Origin: JAHDCJ01 sp039028895
Lineage (GTDB): Bacteria > Bacteroidota > Bacteroidia > Chitinophagales > Saprospiraceae
Length of the DNA: 64,000 nucleotides
NCBI GenBank assembly: GCA_039028895.1
Contig: JBCCHF010000003.1
Span: 186,001 to 250,000, forward strand
Direction: 5' to 3'
The translations under genes and the position numbers were made by a program. The notes under the pieces were generated by a model. That model was not told the DNA's origin. It made no database searches and saw only the letters and a program-made list of their open reading frames with translations. This document shows, piece by piece, positions 44,118-52,314 of this stretch (its first letter is position 1; every line of letters begins with the position of its first letter).

Positions 44118-46484
44118 ATGGCAAGCTTAATTGGAAAATCTGTAAAACGAGTTGAAGACAAGCGGTTTATTACAGGAAAAGGAAAATACACAGACGATAT
44201 TGTCCTTCCACGAATGTCTTATGCGGTAATCGTAAGAAGCCCTTTTGCTCACGCGAAAATAAAAAACGTTGATACCTCCAAAGCCCTCGCCCATCCTGGA
44301 GTAGTCGCCATCTTTACTGGAAAGGATATCGCTGATTCTGGTATAGGAGGCGTACCTTGCGGCTGGCAGGTCGATTTCAAAAATGGTGATACCATGAAGG
44401 AGCCACCCCATCCACTGCTTGTTGCTGATAAAGCCAGGTATGCTGGTGACGGAGTAGCCGTTGTTATTGCTACAGATCAGGCAACTGCAAAAGATGCAGC
44501 AGAGCTGGTAGTTGTAGATTATGACCCGTTGGGTGTAATTGTTGATGCTGCCAAAGCAGTAGAAGAAGGCGCGGCCCAGGTACACGACGAAGCACCAAGT
44601 AATATGTGTTTTGATTGGGAACTCGGTAACCCGAAAGCTGAAGTAGATGCAGCAATCGAAGCGTCTCACCATGTAACAACCCTTGAGTTTGTCAACCAAA
44701 GGCTTGTTGCCAATGCCATCGAACCACGTTGCGCTATTGGCGATTATGATCCTTCGACAGAAAAATATACACTTTATACCTCTACTCAGAATCCTCATTT
44801 GATCAGGTTGTTAATGTGCGCTTTTGTACTTGGCATTCCAGAGCACAAAGTACGTGTCGTTTCTTATGATGTTGGCGGTGGTTTTGGTTCAAAGATCTTC
44901 CACTATGCTGAAGAAGCATTAATGACCTGGTGCGCAAAACAATTAGAACGCCCGGTGAAATGGACTGCCGAACGCAGCGAAAGTTTCAAAACCGATGCCC
45001 ATGGTCGTGACCATGTAACGAAAGCCGAAATGGGTTTCGATGCAGAAGGTAATATCATCGCACTGAGAGTTAACACATTCGCAAACCTTGGGGCATACTT
45101 GTCAACTTTTGCTCCTTGTGTACCTACTTATCTCCATGGTACATTGCTACAAGGTTTATATACCACACCCAAGATCAATGTGGATGTAACCGGCGTTTTC
45201 ACCAATACGACACCAGTTGACGCCTATCGCGGTGCCGGGCGACCCGAAGCGACGTATCTGCTCGAACGACTGCTAGACACAGCAGCGCTTGAGATGAATG
45301 TGGATCCTGCGAAATTGAGACTCCAGAATTTCATACCACCTTTCGACGGAGTTAACCAGGAAGGATATATGACCCAGGTGGCTCTTCAGTACGATAGTGG
45401 CGACTACCATACTGTTTTAGAGAAAGCACTCGAAATGGTCGGGTACGAAGATTTCCGTAAGGAACAGGAAGCAGCCCGCGAAGAAGGCCGTCTATTGGGA
45501 ATTGGATTTTCTACTTATATCGAAGCTTGCGGTATTGCGCCATCAGCAGTAGTCGGTGCACTTGGTGCCCGGGCAGGATTGTATGAATCTTCACAGGTCA
45601 GGATTCAACCTACCGGAAAAGTGAGTGTGTATACGGGCTCTCATTCGCACGGACAGGGTCATGAGACAACGTTTGCACAAGTGGTGGCCGACAAATTCGG
45701 GATTGCTCTCGAAGATGTTGAAATAGTCCATGGTGATTCAGAAGCCGTAGCTTTCGGCATGGGAACCTACGGATCAAGAAGCCTTGCAGTCGGAGGTTCA
45801 GCTATTGTAAAAAGTATCGAAAAAGTACTTGAAAAAGGCGCAAAAATCGCTGCCCACAAACTTGAAGCATCTCCTGAAGATCTCGAATACGCTGGTGGCC
45901 AGTGGACCGTAAAAGGAACCGATAAGTCTATCGCTTTTGGCGATGTAGCATTAACGGCTTATGTGCCTCACGACTATCCCGAAGGCCTCGAACCCGGACT
46001 CGACTTTTCAAGCTTTTACGATCCGGCCAACTTCACATACCCTTATGGGGCGCATATCGCTATTGTAGAAATTGATCGCGAAACAGGTGTGGTTACACTC
46101 CAGCGTTTCATCGCTGTGGATGATGTCGGAAACGTAATCAATCCAATGATCGTCGATGGGCAGATCCATGGTGGTTTGGCTCAGGGTATCGGACAAGCCT
46201 TGTACGAAGGAGTGATTTACGACGAATCGGGGCAATTAGCCAACGGCTCATACATGGATTATACCATGCCAAGAGCAGATGACCTGCCTAATTTTGAAAT
46301 TGACCGTACAGTTACGCCTTGTCCTCACAATCCTCTAGGTGTTAAAGGGTGTGGCGAGGCTGGTGCCATTGGATCTACTCCGGCGGTAGTTAATGCGGTT
46401 ATGGACGCTCTGAGACCATTCGGCATCAAACATGTTGAAATGCCTTGTACGCCTGAAAGAGTTTGGAATGCAATGAATTCGTAG
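44118..46484 (+). CDS. Molybdopterin-binding large subunit, form II CO dehydrogenase-like (CoxL-like, xanthine oxidase family)
   Basis: A 788-residue subunit binding the molybdopterin cytosine dinucleotide cofactor. It starts SVKRVEDKRFITGKGKYTDD and has the family blocks GGGFGSK, SHSHGQGHETT and, near the end, KGCGEAGAIGSTPA with the active-site Glu. The active-site loop reads AYRGAGR at residues 369-375. Proven CO dehydrogenases (form I) have AYRCSFR, whose Cys holds the copper; the GAG version marks form II, whose physiological substrate is not settled. I therefore do not call it a CO dehydrogenase. No signal peptide, so it is cytoplasmic. Confidence 0.94.
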   Translation: MASLIGKSVKRVEDKRFITGKGKYTDDIVLPRMSYAVIVRSPFAHAKIKNVDTSKALAHPGVVAIFTGKDIADSGIGGVPCGWQVDFKNGDTMKEPPHPLLVADKARYAGDGVAVVIATDQATAKDAAELVVVDYDPLGVIVDAAKAVEEGAAQVHDEAPSNMCFDWELGNPKAEVDAAIEASHHVTTLEFVNQRLVANAIEPRCAIGDYDPSTEKYTLYTSTQNPHLIRLLMCAFVLGIPEHKVRVVSYDVGGGFGSKIFHYAEEALMTWCAKQLERPVKWTAERSESFKTDAHGRDHVTKAEMGFDAEGNIIALRVNTFANLGAYLSTFAPCVPTYLHGTLLQGLYTTPKINVDVTGVFTNTTPVDAYRGAGRPEATYLLERLLDTAALEMNVDPAKLRLQNFIPPFDGVNQEGYMTQVALQYDSGDYHTVLEKALEMVGYEDFRKEQEAAREEGRLLGIGFSTYIEACGIAPSAVVGALGARAGLYESSQVRIQPTGKVSVYTGSHSHGQGHETTFAQVVADKFGIALEDVEIVHGDSEAVAFGMGTYGSRSLAVGGSAIVKSIEKVLEKGAKIAAHKLEASPEDLEYAGGQWTVKGTDKSIAFGDVALTAYVPHDYPEGLEPGLDFSSFYDPANFTYPYGAHIAIVEIDRETGVVTLQRFIAVDDVGNVINPMIVDGQIHGGLAQGIGQALYEGVIYDESGQLANGSYMDYTMPRADDLPNFEIDRTVTPCPHNPLGVKGCGEAGAIGSTPAVVNAVMDALRPFGIKHVEMPCTPERVWNAMNS

Positions 46485-46539
46485 TTCGGAAACACATTTT
46501 GTAAAACTGAATTATGAATACGTCAAAAAATGATCAAAA

Positions 46540-47397
46540 ATGATACCATCAAAATTTAAATATCAAAAAGCCGGATCAGTAGCAGATGCCATCCGGTTGT
46601 TATCAGAAACCGACGGTGAAGCCAAATTGCTTGCTGGCGGTCATAGCCTCTTGCCTTCAATGAAACTGAGATTGTCTGAACCAGATGCACTTATAGACAT
46701 CAGCAAACTTGAAGAGTTGAAGTCGATAAGAAAAGATGGCAATACCCTGGTGATAGGTGCAGGTTGTACCCACCATGCCATTGCCACCTCTTCGCTTGTG
46801 GAAGGCCATATGTCAATGATCTCACAGGCTGGTCATATGATCGGTGACCCACATGTACGTAATGTGGGGACGATCGGGGGTAGCCTTGCCCATGCTGACC
46901 CTGCTGCTGATTGGCCTGCATTAATGCTTGCTGCAAATGCTGTAATAGTTGTACGTGGCCCAGGCGGAGAACGTCAGATAAATGCAGGAGACTTCTTTAA
47001 AAGCCTGTTTTTTACCGCGCTGAACGATAATGAAATCATCACTGAGATTAGAATTGCAGCTCCGCCACATGGGGCCCATTCTGCTTATGCGAAATTTCAT
47101 TCCCCAGCATCAAGATATGCTATCGTCGGATGCGCTGCTTTCCTGCAATTGGATGGGCTGAATTGCCTTTCTGCAAGGATCGCTTTTACCGGGGCCAGTA
47201 GTACGCCATTCCGCGACACAGGGGTTGAAAATGCCCTCGTCGGGAAAGCCATTAATGAAGAATCCATTCATGAAGCCGCCCAACTGGCAGCTGAGGGAGT
47301 ACAAATGATGACGGACCATTTTGCTTCAGAGAAATACAGAAGAAACCTGGCTAGAGTGTATGCTAAAAAAGCGATTAGGGCTGCAGCAGGTCTATAG
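46540..47397 (+). CDS. FAD-binding medium subunit of the molybdenum hydroxylase (CoxM-like)
   Basis: A 285-residue flavoprotein of the CO dehydrogenase family. The two FAD motifs are present: AGGHSLLPSMKLRL (residues 31-44) and TIGGSLAHADPAADWP (about 110-125). The C-terminal domain has ITEIRIAAPP. It passes electrons from the iron-sulfur subunit to quinone or another acceptor. A 10-bp near-repeat (TCAAAAA-TGA) lies just upstream of the ATG. The MoxR gene follows 8 bases later. Confidence 0.95.
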   Translation: MIPSKFKYQKAGSVADAIRLLSETDGEAKLLAGGHSLLPSMKLRLSEPDALIDISKLEELKSIRKDGNTLVIGAGCTHHAIATSSLVEGHMSMISQAGHMIGDPHVRNVGTIGGSLAHADPAADWPALMLAANAVIVVRGPGGERQINAGDFFKSLFFTALNDNEIITEIRIAAPPHGAHSAYAKFHSPASRYAIVGCAAFLQLDGLNCLSARIAFTGASSTPFRDTGVENALVGKAINEESIHEAAQLAAEGVQMMTDHFASEKYRRNLARVYAKKAIRAAAGL

Positions 47398-47405
47398 ATT
47401 TAAAT

Positions 47406-48299
47406 ATGGAAAATAGTGAAGTGAGAAAGCTGCGCGAATCATTGCGTAAGCAGGGGTATATTGTCGATGCAAGCATATCCCTTTCGGTTTTTCTTTCAAT
47501 GAAATTGTCAAAACCTCTTCTTGTTGAGGGGCCGGCAGGTGTAGGTAAAACCGAAATTGCCAAGGTAATGGCAGCGGCTCTAGATACAGACCTCATCCGG
47601 CTTCAATGTTATGAAGGCCTCGACGCGGCACACGCGCTTTATGAGTGGAACTACCAGCGGCAACTCCTACACCTCAAAATGGAAGAGCAGTCTGGTAAAT
47701 CTTTGGCAGAGAAGGAAAAAGATATTTTTAGTGACGCTTTTTTGCTGAAACGCCCATTGTTACAAGCCATTACCCATCACAAATCACCAGTACTTTTAAT
47801 CGATGAGATTGATCGTGCCGATGAAGAATTCGAAAGCTTTCTTCTTGAGGTATTGTCTGATTGGCAAATAACCATTCCCGAAAGGGGGACAATTAATGCA
47901 AGCCATATTCCTCATGTCATCGTTACCAGTAACCGCGTTCGGGAACTGTCAGAAGCACTTCGGAGACGTTGTCTGTATTTATGGATCGATTATCCAGAAT
48001 TCGAAAAGGAACTGGAGATCATCATGAGCAAGGTGCCAGCTATTAACCAACAACTTGGTGACCAGATTTGTCGGTTCATGCAGGAACTAAGGCAGCTCAA
48101 ACTGGATAAAACCCCGGGTATTGCCGAAACCCTCGACTGGGCCACAGCTCTTGCCGAACTCCACATTGAGCATTTGGACAAAACAGTGGTGGAAAGTACA
48201 CTTGGTATCGTTTTAAAAGATTGGCAGGACCTACGCCAGGTCCAGGATTCATTGTCAGAGCTTTTTGAACGTGTGGGTGTAAAATCAAAAATGGATTAA
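47406..48299 (+). CDS. MoxR-family AAA ATPase (CoxD-like)
   Basis: A 297-residue AAA+ ATPase. Walker A is GPAGVGKTE (about residues 42-50), Walker B is LLIDEIDRADEEF, complete with Asp and Glu, unlike the other MoxR protein in this window. Sensor 1 is VIVTSNRVRELSEALRRRCL. CoxD in Oligotropha is a chaperone ATPase needed to insert sulfur and copper into the molybdenum enzyme. Here the copper-holding Cys of CoxL is absent, so sulfuration is the likelier job. It is in one operon with the hydroxylase subunits. Confidence 0.94.
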   Translation: MENSEVRKLRESLRKQGYIVDASISLSVFLSMKLSKPLLVEGPAGVGKTEIAKVMAAALDTDLIRLQCYEGLDAAHALYEWNYQRQLLHLKMEEQSGKSLAEKEKDIFSDAFLLKRPLLQAITHHKSPVLLIDEIDRADEEFESFLLEVLSDWQITIPERGTINASHIPHVIVTSNRVRELSEALRRRCLYLWIDYPEFEKELEIIMSKVPAINQQLGDQICRFMQELRQLKLDKTPGIAETLDWATALAELHIEHLDKTVVESTLGIVLKDWQDLRQVQDSLSELFERVGVKSKMD

Positions 48300-48304
48300 C
48301 CTTA

Positions 48305-48324
48305 ATTTTGGGTAACCCCAAAAT
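48305..48324 (+). other. Perfect intercistronic hairpin between the CoxD- and CoxE-like genes
   Basis: ATTTTGGG, loop TAAC, CCCAAAAT: an 8-bp perfect stem with a 4-nt loop, five bases after the CoxD-like stop and 16 bases before the chosen CoxE-like ATG. There is no T-run, so it is more likely an mRNA stability or processing element than a terminator. Confidence 0.6.
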
Positions 48325-48340
48325 CGACGAAAAAGCAATC

Positions 48341-49519
48341 ATGCCCATCTCCAGACAAACCAGTCTCGCTGCAAATATTGTCGGATTCTGCCGACATCTC
48401 CGGCAGCACCAGTTTACCATTGGTCCTGGTGAGGCATCAGATGCTCTCAACGGAATACTGGTACTTGAGGCCGTAAATGATCCATACCTTTTCAGGGAAG
48501 CATTAAAAGCTGTTTTGACAAAAAGTCAAAAAGAAAGAAGACGTTTTGACGAATTGTACGCCAACTATTGGAAAGAATTGTCAAAAGCTGTTGATTCGAA
48601 AACCAAAGATGTTGCCGAAACCTCCAATACTAAAGGAAAATCGTCTCGCAAAAGGCCACCATCCTTAACCGAACTAAAACAATGGCTCTTCGGAAACAAA
48701 AATACGGAGCAGGCTGAGATGGCGGTTTACAGTCCCGGAGCAGCCCTTGGTCAGAAAGACCTGTCCGGTATTCCCCGAAAGGGGCTGGAAGAGATCATTC
48801 AGGCAATTTACGAGATAGCACGGGTATTAGCGACAAAAAACAACAGGCGATACAGACCAAGTAAAACACCGGGAGCCTTCGACGTAAGAAACACATTGCG
48901 CAGGAATATGCGCTCAGGAGGTGAGATCATTCATCTTTCATTCAGGAAGCCTCAACAGAAAAAGCTGAACATCGTACTCCTCTGTGATGTCAGTCGGTCA
49001 ATGGACCTTTATAGCCGATTTCTCATCCAGTTAATGTTTGGCTTTCAATCCACTTACCGCAATATTGAAACCTTTGTCTTTAGCACAACGATTCAGCGTG
49101 TAACCCGCCAATTGGCAACCAATGAATTCGATACAGCATTGACACAGCTATCAGATGAGGTTAATCAATGGTCGGGGGGAACGCGCATTGGCGAAAGCCT
49201 AAATGGATTTGTAAATGATTACGGCAAAAGAATGCTGACCCAAAGAACGGTGGTCGTTATTCTTAGCGATGGTATGGATAATGGTGATACCGATATACTA
49301 AAAGAAAGCCTGGCTACCATAAATAGAAAATCCGCTTGCCTGATCTGGTTAAACCCCCTTGCCGGGAAACCTGGCTACAAGCCAAAAGTAAAAGGTATGA
49401 AAGCCGCCCTACCTTACATCGACCTCTTTGCAGGAGTCCACAATACCCGTACGCTCCAACGAGCACTGAAACGATTCAAAATTAAAGGAAAACAAAAGCG
49501 ACTAACCCTATCCCCCTGA
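48341..49519 (+). CDS. VWA-domain protein (CoxE-like)
   Basis: A 392-residue soluble protein with a basic, helical N-terminal half and a VWA domain in the C-terminal half. The MIDAS is complete: LCDVSRSMDLYS, SGGTRIGESL, LSDGMDNGD. The first residues, ANIVGFCRHLRQHQF, and the linker RPPSLTELKQWLF fit the CoxE family, which works with CoxD. I chose the ATG at 48341; the upstream TTG at 48308 would run the coding frame through the perfect hairpin. It closes the operon; no CoxF (XdhC) or CoxG homologue is adjacent. Confidence 0.92.
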   Translation: MPISRQTSLAANIVGFCRHLRQHQFTIGPGEASDALNGILVLEAVNDPYLFREALKAVLTKSQKERRRFDELYANYWKELSKAVDSKTKDVAETSNTKGKSSRKRPPSLTELKQWLFGNKNTEQAEMAVYSPGAALGQKDLSGIPRKGLEEIIQAIYEIARVLATKNNRRYRPSKTPGAFDVRNTLRRNMRSGGEIIHLSFRKPQQKKLNIVLLCDVSRSMDLYSRFLIQLMFGFQSTYRNIETFVFSTTIQRVTRQLATNEFDTALTQLSDEVNQWSGGTRIGESLNGFVNDYGKRMLTQRTVVVILSDGMDNGDTDILKESLATINRKSACLIWLNPLAGKPGYKPKVKGMKAALPYIDLFAGVHNTRTLQRALKRFKIKGKQKRLTLSP

Positions 49520-49614
49520 ATGTTTATATCACCACAAAGCAAACTCCTTATTCACCTAACTCCGCTCCGCGGAAAATAACTAGTTGCTTCTCCTCCCTCC
49601 CACCTTTAATAATA

Positions 49615-49651
49615 ATTGCGTCTTTTGCGTTGCCTTAGCGCCTTTGCGTGA
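49615..49651. repeat. Degenerate TTTGCG-type intergenic repeat
   Basis: The words TTGCG, TTTTGCG, TTAGCG and CCTTTGCG follow one another with loose spacing. GCCTTTGCG is also present at 231-239 in the uppS-bamA gap. Sequences of this kind are, as far as I recall, scattered between genes in Cytophagales genomes. The rest of the 212-base gap 49520-49731 shows nothing clear. Confidence 0.35.
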
Positions 49652-49731
49652 ACAATTACAATTATCCAACCCGGCCACCTCAAATTGCAATCCACCAAAA
49701 GTCTAACTATCTTTCAAAACAAAAACACCAA

Positions 49732-50157
49732 ATGGCTTTGAACATCCGCCCCTTCCACGTAGCATTCCCAGTGAACGACCTTAAGGAAACCCATAAATTC
49801 TACACGGAAATCCTGCAATGCAAGATCGGCCGAGCCTCAGAAAAATGGATCGACTTCGACCTCTATGGCCACCAGATCACTGCCCACCACAAGCCATCCG
49901 AAACACGGCGGGTAGATGGCAACGCTGTCGATGGAAAAACTGTACCTGTTCTACATTGGGGTGTAATACTGGAATGGGAACAGTGGCACCAACTAGCCGA
50001 CCATGTAAAAGCGAATAGTATCGATTTTATCATCGAACCCTATATCCGGTTCAAAGGAGAGATCGGTGAGCAAGCCACCATGTTCTTCCTTGATCCAAGC
50101 GGCAACGCCCTCGAATTCAAGTCTTTCAAACACGACGCCTCCATCTTCGCCTCATAA
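49732..50157 (+). CDS. VOC (glyoxalase/dioxygenase fold) family protein
   Basis: A 141-residue protein of two beta-alpha-beta-beta-beta units: FHVAFPVNDLKETHKFYTEIL at the start, VLHWGVILEWEQW in the middle and FFLDPSGNALEFKSF at the end. Two His and the Glu of ALEFKS are candidate metal ligands. The subfamily (dioxygenase, lyase or resistance protein) cannot be told. I chose the ATG at 49732 (MALNIRPF); an upstream in-frame ATG at 49648 would add 28 low-complexity residues. Its codons are noticeably more C-ending than those of its neighbours, a weak hint of transfer. Confidence 0.85.
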   Translation: MALNIRPFHVAFPVNDLKETHKFYTEILQCKIGRASEKWIDFDLYGHQITAHHKPSETRRVDGNAVDGKTVPVLHWGVILEWEQWHQLADHVKANSIDFIIEPYIRFKGEIGEQATMFFLDPSGNALEFKSFKHDASIFAS

Positions 50158-50268
50158 CTGACATCTTTTCCACGTTTAATAAAGTGTACATTCTTTGGCT
50201 CCCTATGACTATCGGGATTAGCGCTTTTGTATGAAATATCTTACGTATTCCTATTCCAATTTCTACCC

Positions 50269-50298
50269 TTGAAATATGGCGCTAAATATGTACTTTTG
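50269..50298 (+). promoter_or_regulatory. Candidate promoter of the ALDH7 gene
   Basis: TTG (50269-50271), a 19-nt spacer and TACTTTTG (50291-50298) match the Bacteroidota consensus at both boxes and in spacing. The expected start near 50304 leaves a leader of about 70 nt before the ATG at 50377. Confidence 0.5.
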
Positions 50299-50376
50299 CG
50301 GAGAATTTCTAAATCGGCACAAAGGCAAACGAACCAATACAAACTACTGCCTTCATAAGCCAAAAAACTGAAACGC

Positions 50377-51906
50377 ATGAAAGATATCCTGAAGGCACTG
50401 CATTTGGAAGAAATCAACTCCGGAACAAGCACTGGTTTGGATTGGATCCGTCCTGAAAGACATTACCTCTTCGAATCCATTTCACCTGTTGATGGACAGT
50501 CAATTGGCAAAGTCAGTGAGACCACTCGTGAAGAGTATGATGCTATTATTGAAAAAGCCCAAAAGGCATTTGCAATATGGCGTGAGATTCCTGCTCCCAA
50601 GCGCGGCGAGGTAGTAAGGCAATACGGAGAAGCCCTCAGGAAGTATAAGGCACCACTAGGTAAACTCGTTTCCTACGAAATGGGAAAAAGTTACCAGGAA
50701 GGACTCGGTGAAGTCCAGGAGATGATCGATATCTGCGACTTTGCAGTGGGTTTGTCACGACAGTTGTACGGTTTGACGATGCACTCAGAACGCCCATACC
50801 ACAGGATGTATGAGCAATGGCACCCATTAGGGATTGTCGGGATTATCTCAGCGTTCAATTTCCCGGTAGCTGTTTGGTCATGGAATGCCATGATCGCCCT
50901 GGTTTGTGGTGATGTATGTGTGTGGAAAGGATCTGAAAAAACACCTCTATGTTCAGTTGCATGCCAGAAGATTTTGGAAGAAGTGTTGAAGGCGAATGAT
51001 GTTCCTGAAGGCGTTTCATGCATTATCACGGGTGATTACAAGGTTGGTGAGTGGATGACAAATGATACACGCATTCCTTTGGTGTCAGCCACAGGATCAA
51101 CCCGTATGGGTAAACAGGTAGCGGCTGTCGTTGCAGGTAGACTCGGTAGAACAATCCTCGAGCTTGGAGGTAATAATGCAATAATTGTAACACCAAGTGC
51201 TGACCTTGAAATTACAACAGTTGGTGCTTTATTTGGGGCAGTGGGTACTTGCGGACAACGTTGTACGTCTACACGTAGATTAATCATACACGAAAGCATT
51301 TATGACAAGGTTAGAGACAGTCTTGTAGGTGCTTATGCTCAAATCAAGATTGGTGATCCACTTGATGAAAACAATCATGTAGGACCATTAATCGATAAGG
51401 CAGCAGTGGATACCTACCTAAATGCGATTGAGAAGATCAAAGCCGAAGGCGGTAAAATGATCGTAGAAGGTGGCGTGTTGGAAGGAGCAGGTTATGAAAG
51501 TGGTTGTTACGTCAAACCATGTATCGCAGAAGTTACCCCTGAAATGGCCATGGTTAAACATGAAACTTTTGCCCCCATTCTTTATCTGTTGAAATACAAA
51601 GAGCTGTCTGAAGCAGTGGCTATTCAGAATAATGTTCCTCAGGGTTTGTCCTCGGCGATTATGACCAATAACCTTCGTGAATCAGAATACTTCTTGTCAA
51701 CAGGAGGCTCTGATTGTGGAATTGCCAATGTCAATATCGGTACCAGCGGAGCCGAGATCGGAGGTGCATTTGGAGGTGAAAAAGAAACAGGAGGAGGTCG
51801 CGAGTCGGGCTCAGACTCCTGGAAAGCATATATGCGCCGTCAAACCAATACGATCAATTACAGTAAAGAATTACCATTGGCACAAGGCATCAAGTTTGAC
51901 ATCTAG
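50377..51906 (+). CDS. Aldehyde dehydrogenase of the ALDH7 group (alpha-aminoadipic semialdehyde / piperidine-6-carboxylate dehydrogenase)
   Basis: A 509-residue NAD-dependent dehydrogenase. Motifs: HPLGIVGIISAFNFPVAVWSWN, VWKGSEKTPL, ATGSTRMGKQV, LELGGNNAII with the general-base Glu, and GTCGQRCTSTRR with the catalytic Cys, which is the ALDH7A1 (antiquitin) form. The C-terminal GGAFGGEKETGGGRESGSD is also typical. It oxidises the semialdehyde of 2-aminoadipate in lysine breakdown. No lysine aminotransferase or other pathway gene is adjacent; the gene stands alone with its own promoter and ends 6 bases from the convergent response regulator gene. Confidence 0.94.
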   Translation: MKDILKALHLEEINSGTSTGLDWIRPERHYLFESISPVDGQSIGKVSETTREEYDAIIEKAQKAFAIWREIPAPKRGEVVRQYGEALRKYKAPLGKLVSYEMGKSYQEGLGEVQEMIDICDFAVGLSRQLYGLTMHSERPYHRMYEQWHPLGIVGIISAFNFPVAVWSWNAMIALVCGDVCVWKGSEKTPLCSVACQKILEEVLKANDVPEGVSCIITGDYKVGEWMTNDTRIPLVSATGSTRMGKQVAAVVAGRLGRTILELGGNNAIIVTPSADLEITTVGALFGAVGTCGQRCTSTRRLIIHESIYDKVRDSLVGAYAQIKIGDPLDENNHVGPLIDKAAVDTYLNAIEKIKAEGGKMIVEGGVLEGAGYESGCYVKPCIAEVTPEMAMVKHETFAPILYLLKYKELSEAVAIQNNVPQGLSSAIMTNNLRESEYFLSTGGSDCGIANVNIGTSGAEIGGAFGGEKETGGGRESGSDSWKAYMRRQTNTINYSKELPLAQGIKFDI

Positions 51907-51912
51907 TCGAAT

Positions 51913-52314
51913 TCAATCTTGGAGCAAAATTTCTTTTCGAAGCGCGATAAGTTGATCTTCTGTAACTGGTTTTTGAATAAATCGGGCTACAAGAGGATGT
52001 TCTTCAGCCTTGTCGAGGTCTCGCTGGTTTAATGAGGTAGAAACCATGAAAATGATTGGGCGTTCCTCCATTTCAATTTTAGAAAATTGTTCGAGGAATT
52101 CCCACCCGTCAATACGTGGCATGTTGATGTCAAGGAATATTATTTCGGGAAGTTGATCTTCTTTAGTCAGGTTTTTATAAAATTCAAGTGCTTCGGAAGC
52201 CTTTTGGTAAAAAATGACTTCCTTGCTAACCCCTGCAAGCTCTGCCACGATCTTGTGATAGAAGTTAGTGGCCTCATCATCGTCAATAAAAATAATCAAG
52301 TTGAATTTTTTCAT
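51913..52314 (-). CDS. Single-domain response regulator (CheY-like receiver)
   Basis: A 133-residue receiver domain without an output domain. The acidic pocket is FIDDDE (Asp11, Asp12), the phosphoacceptor Asp62 is in FLDINMPRIDGW, the switch Thr/Ser is in MVSTSLN, and the Lys in IQKPVTED. It overlaps the histidine kinase gene by one base (TAATG) and is last in the FIST-kinase-regulator run. It probably passes the phosphate on or binds a target protein directly rather than regulating DNA. Confidence 0.95.
   Translation of the reverse strand: MKKFNLIIFIDDDEATNFYHKIVAELAGVSKEVIFYQKASEALEFYKNLTKEDQLPEIIFLDINMPRIDGWEFLEQFSKIEMEERPIIFMVSTSLNQRDLDKAEEHPLVARFIQKPVTEDQLIALRKEILLQD

Noticed and set aside
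44127..44798. A 223-codon open frame on the minus strand inside the CoxL-like gene
   Set aside because: It lies wholly antisense to a strongly conserved enzyme gene, has an atypical Cys-, Ile- and Tyr-rich composition and no recognisable motif; it is a by-product of codon use on the other strand.
43643..47397. Calling the operon an aerobic CO dehydrogenase for energy from CO
   Set aside because: The active-site loop is AYRGAGR, which lacks the copper-binding Cys of proven CO dehydrogenases, so CO oxidation cannot be claimed.
50190..50224. A palindromic intergenic repeat of the type containing TATCGGGA
   Set aside because: Only a half-site is visible and the pairing is broken after four bases.
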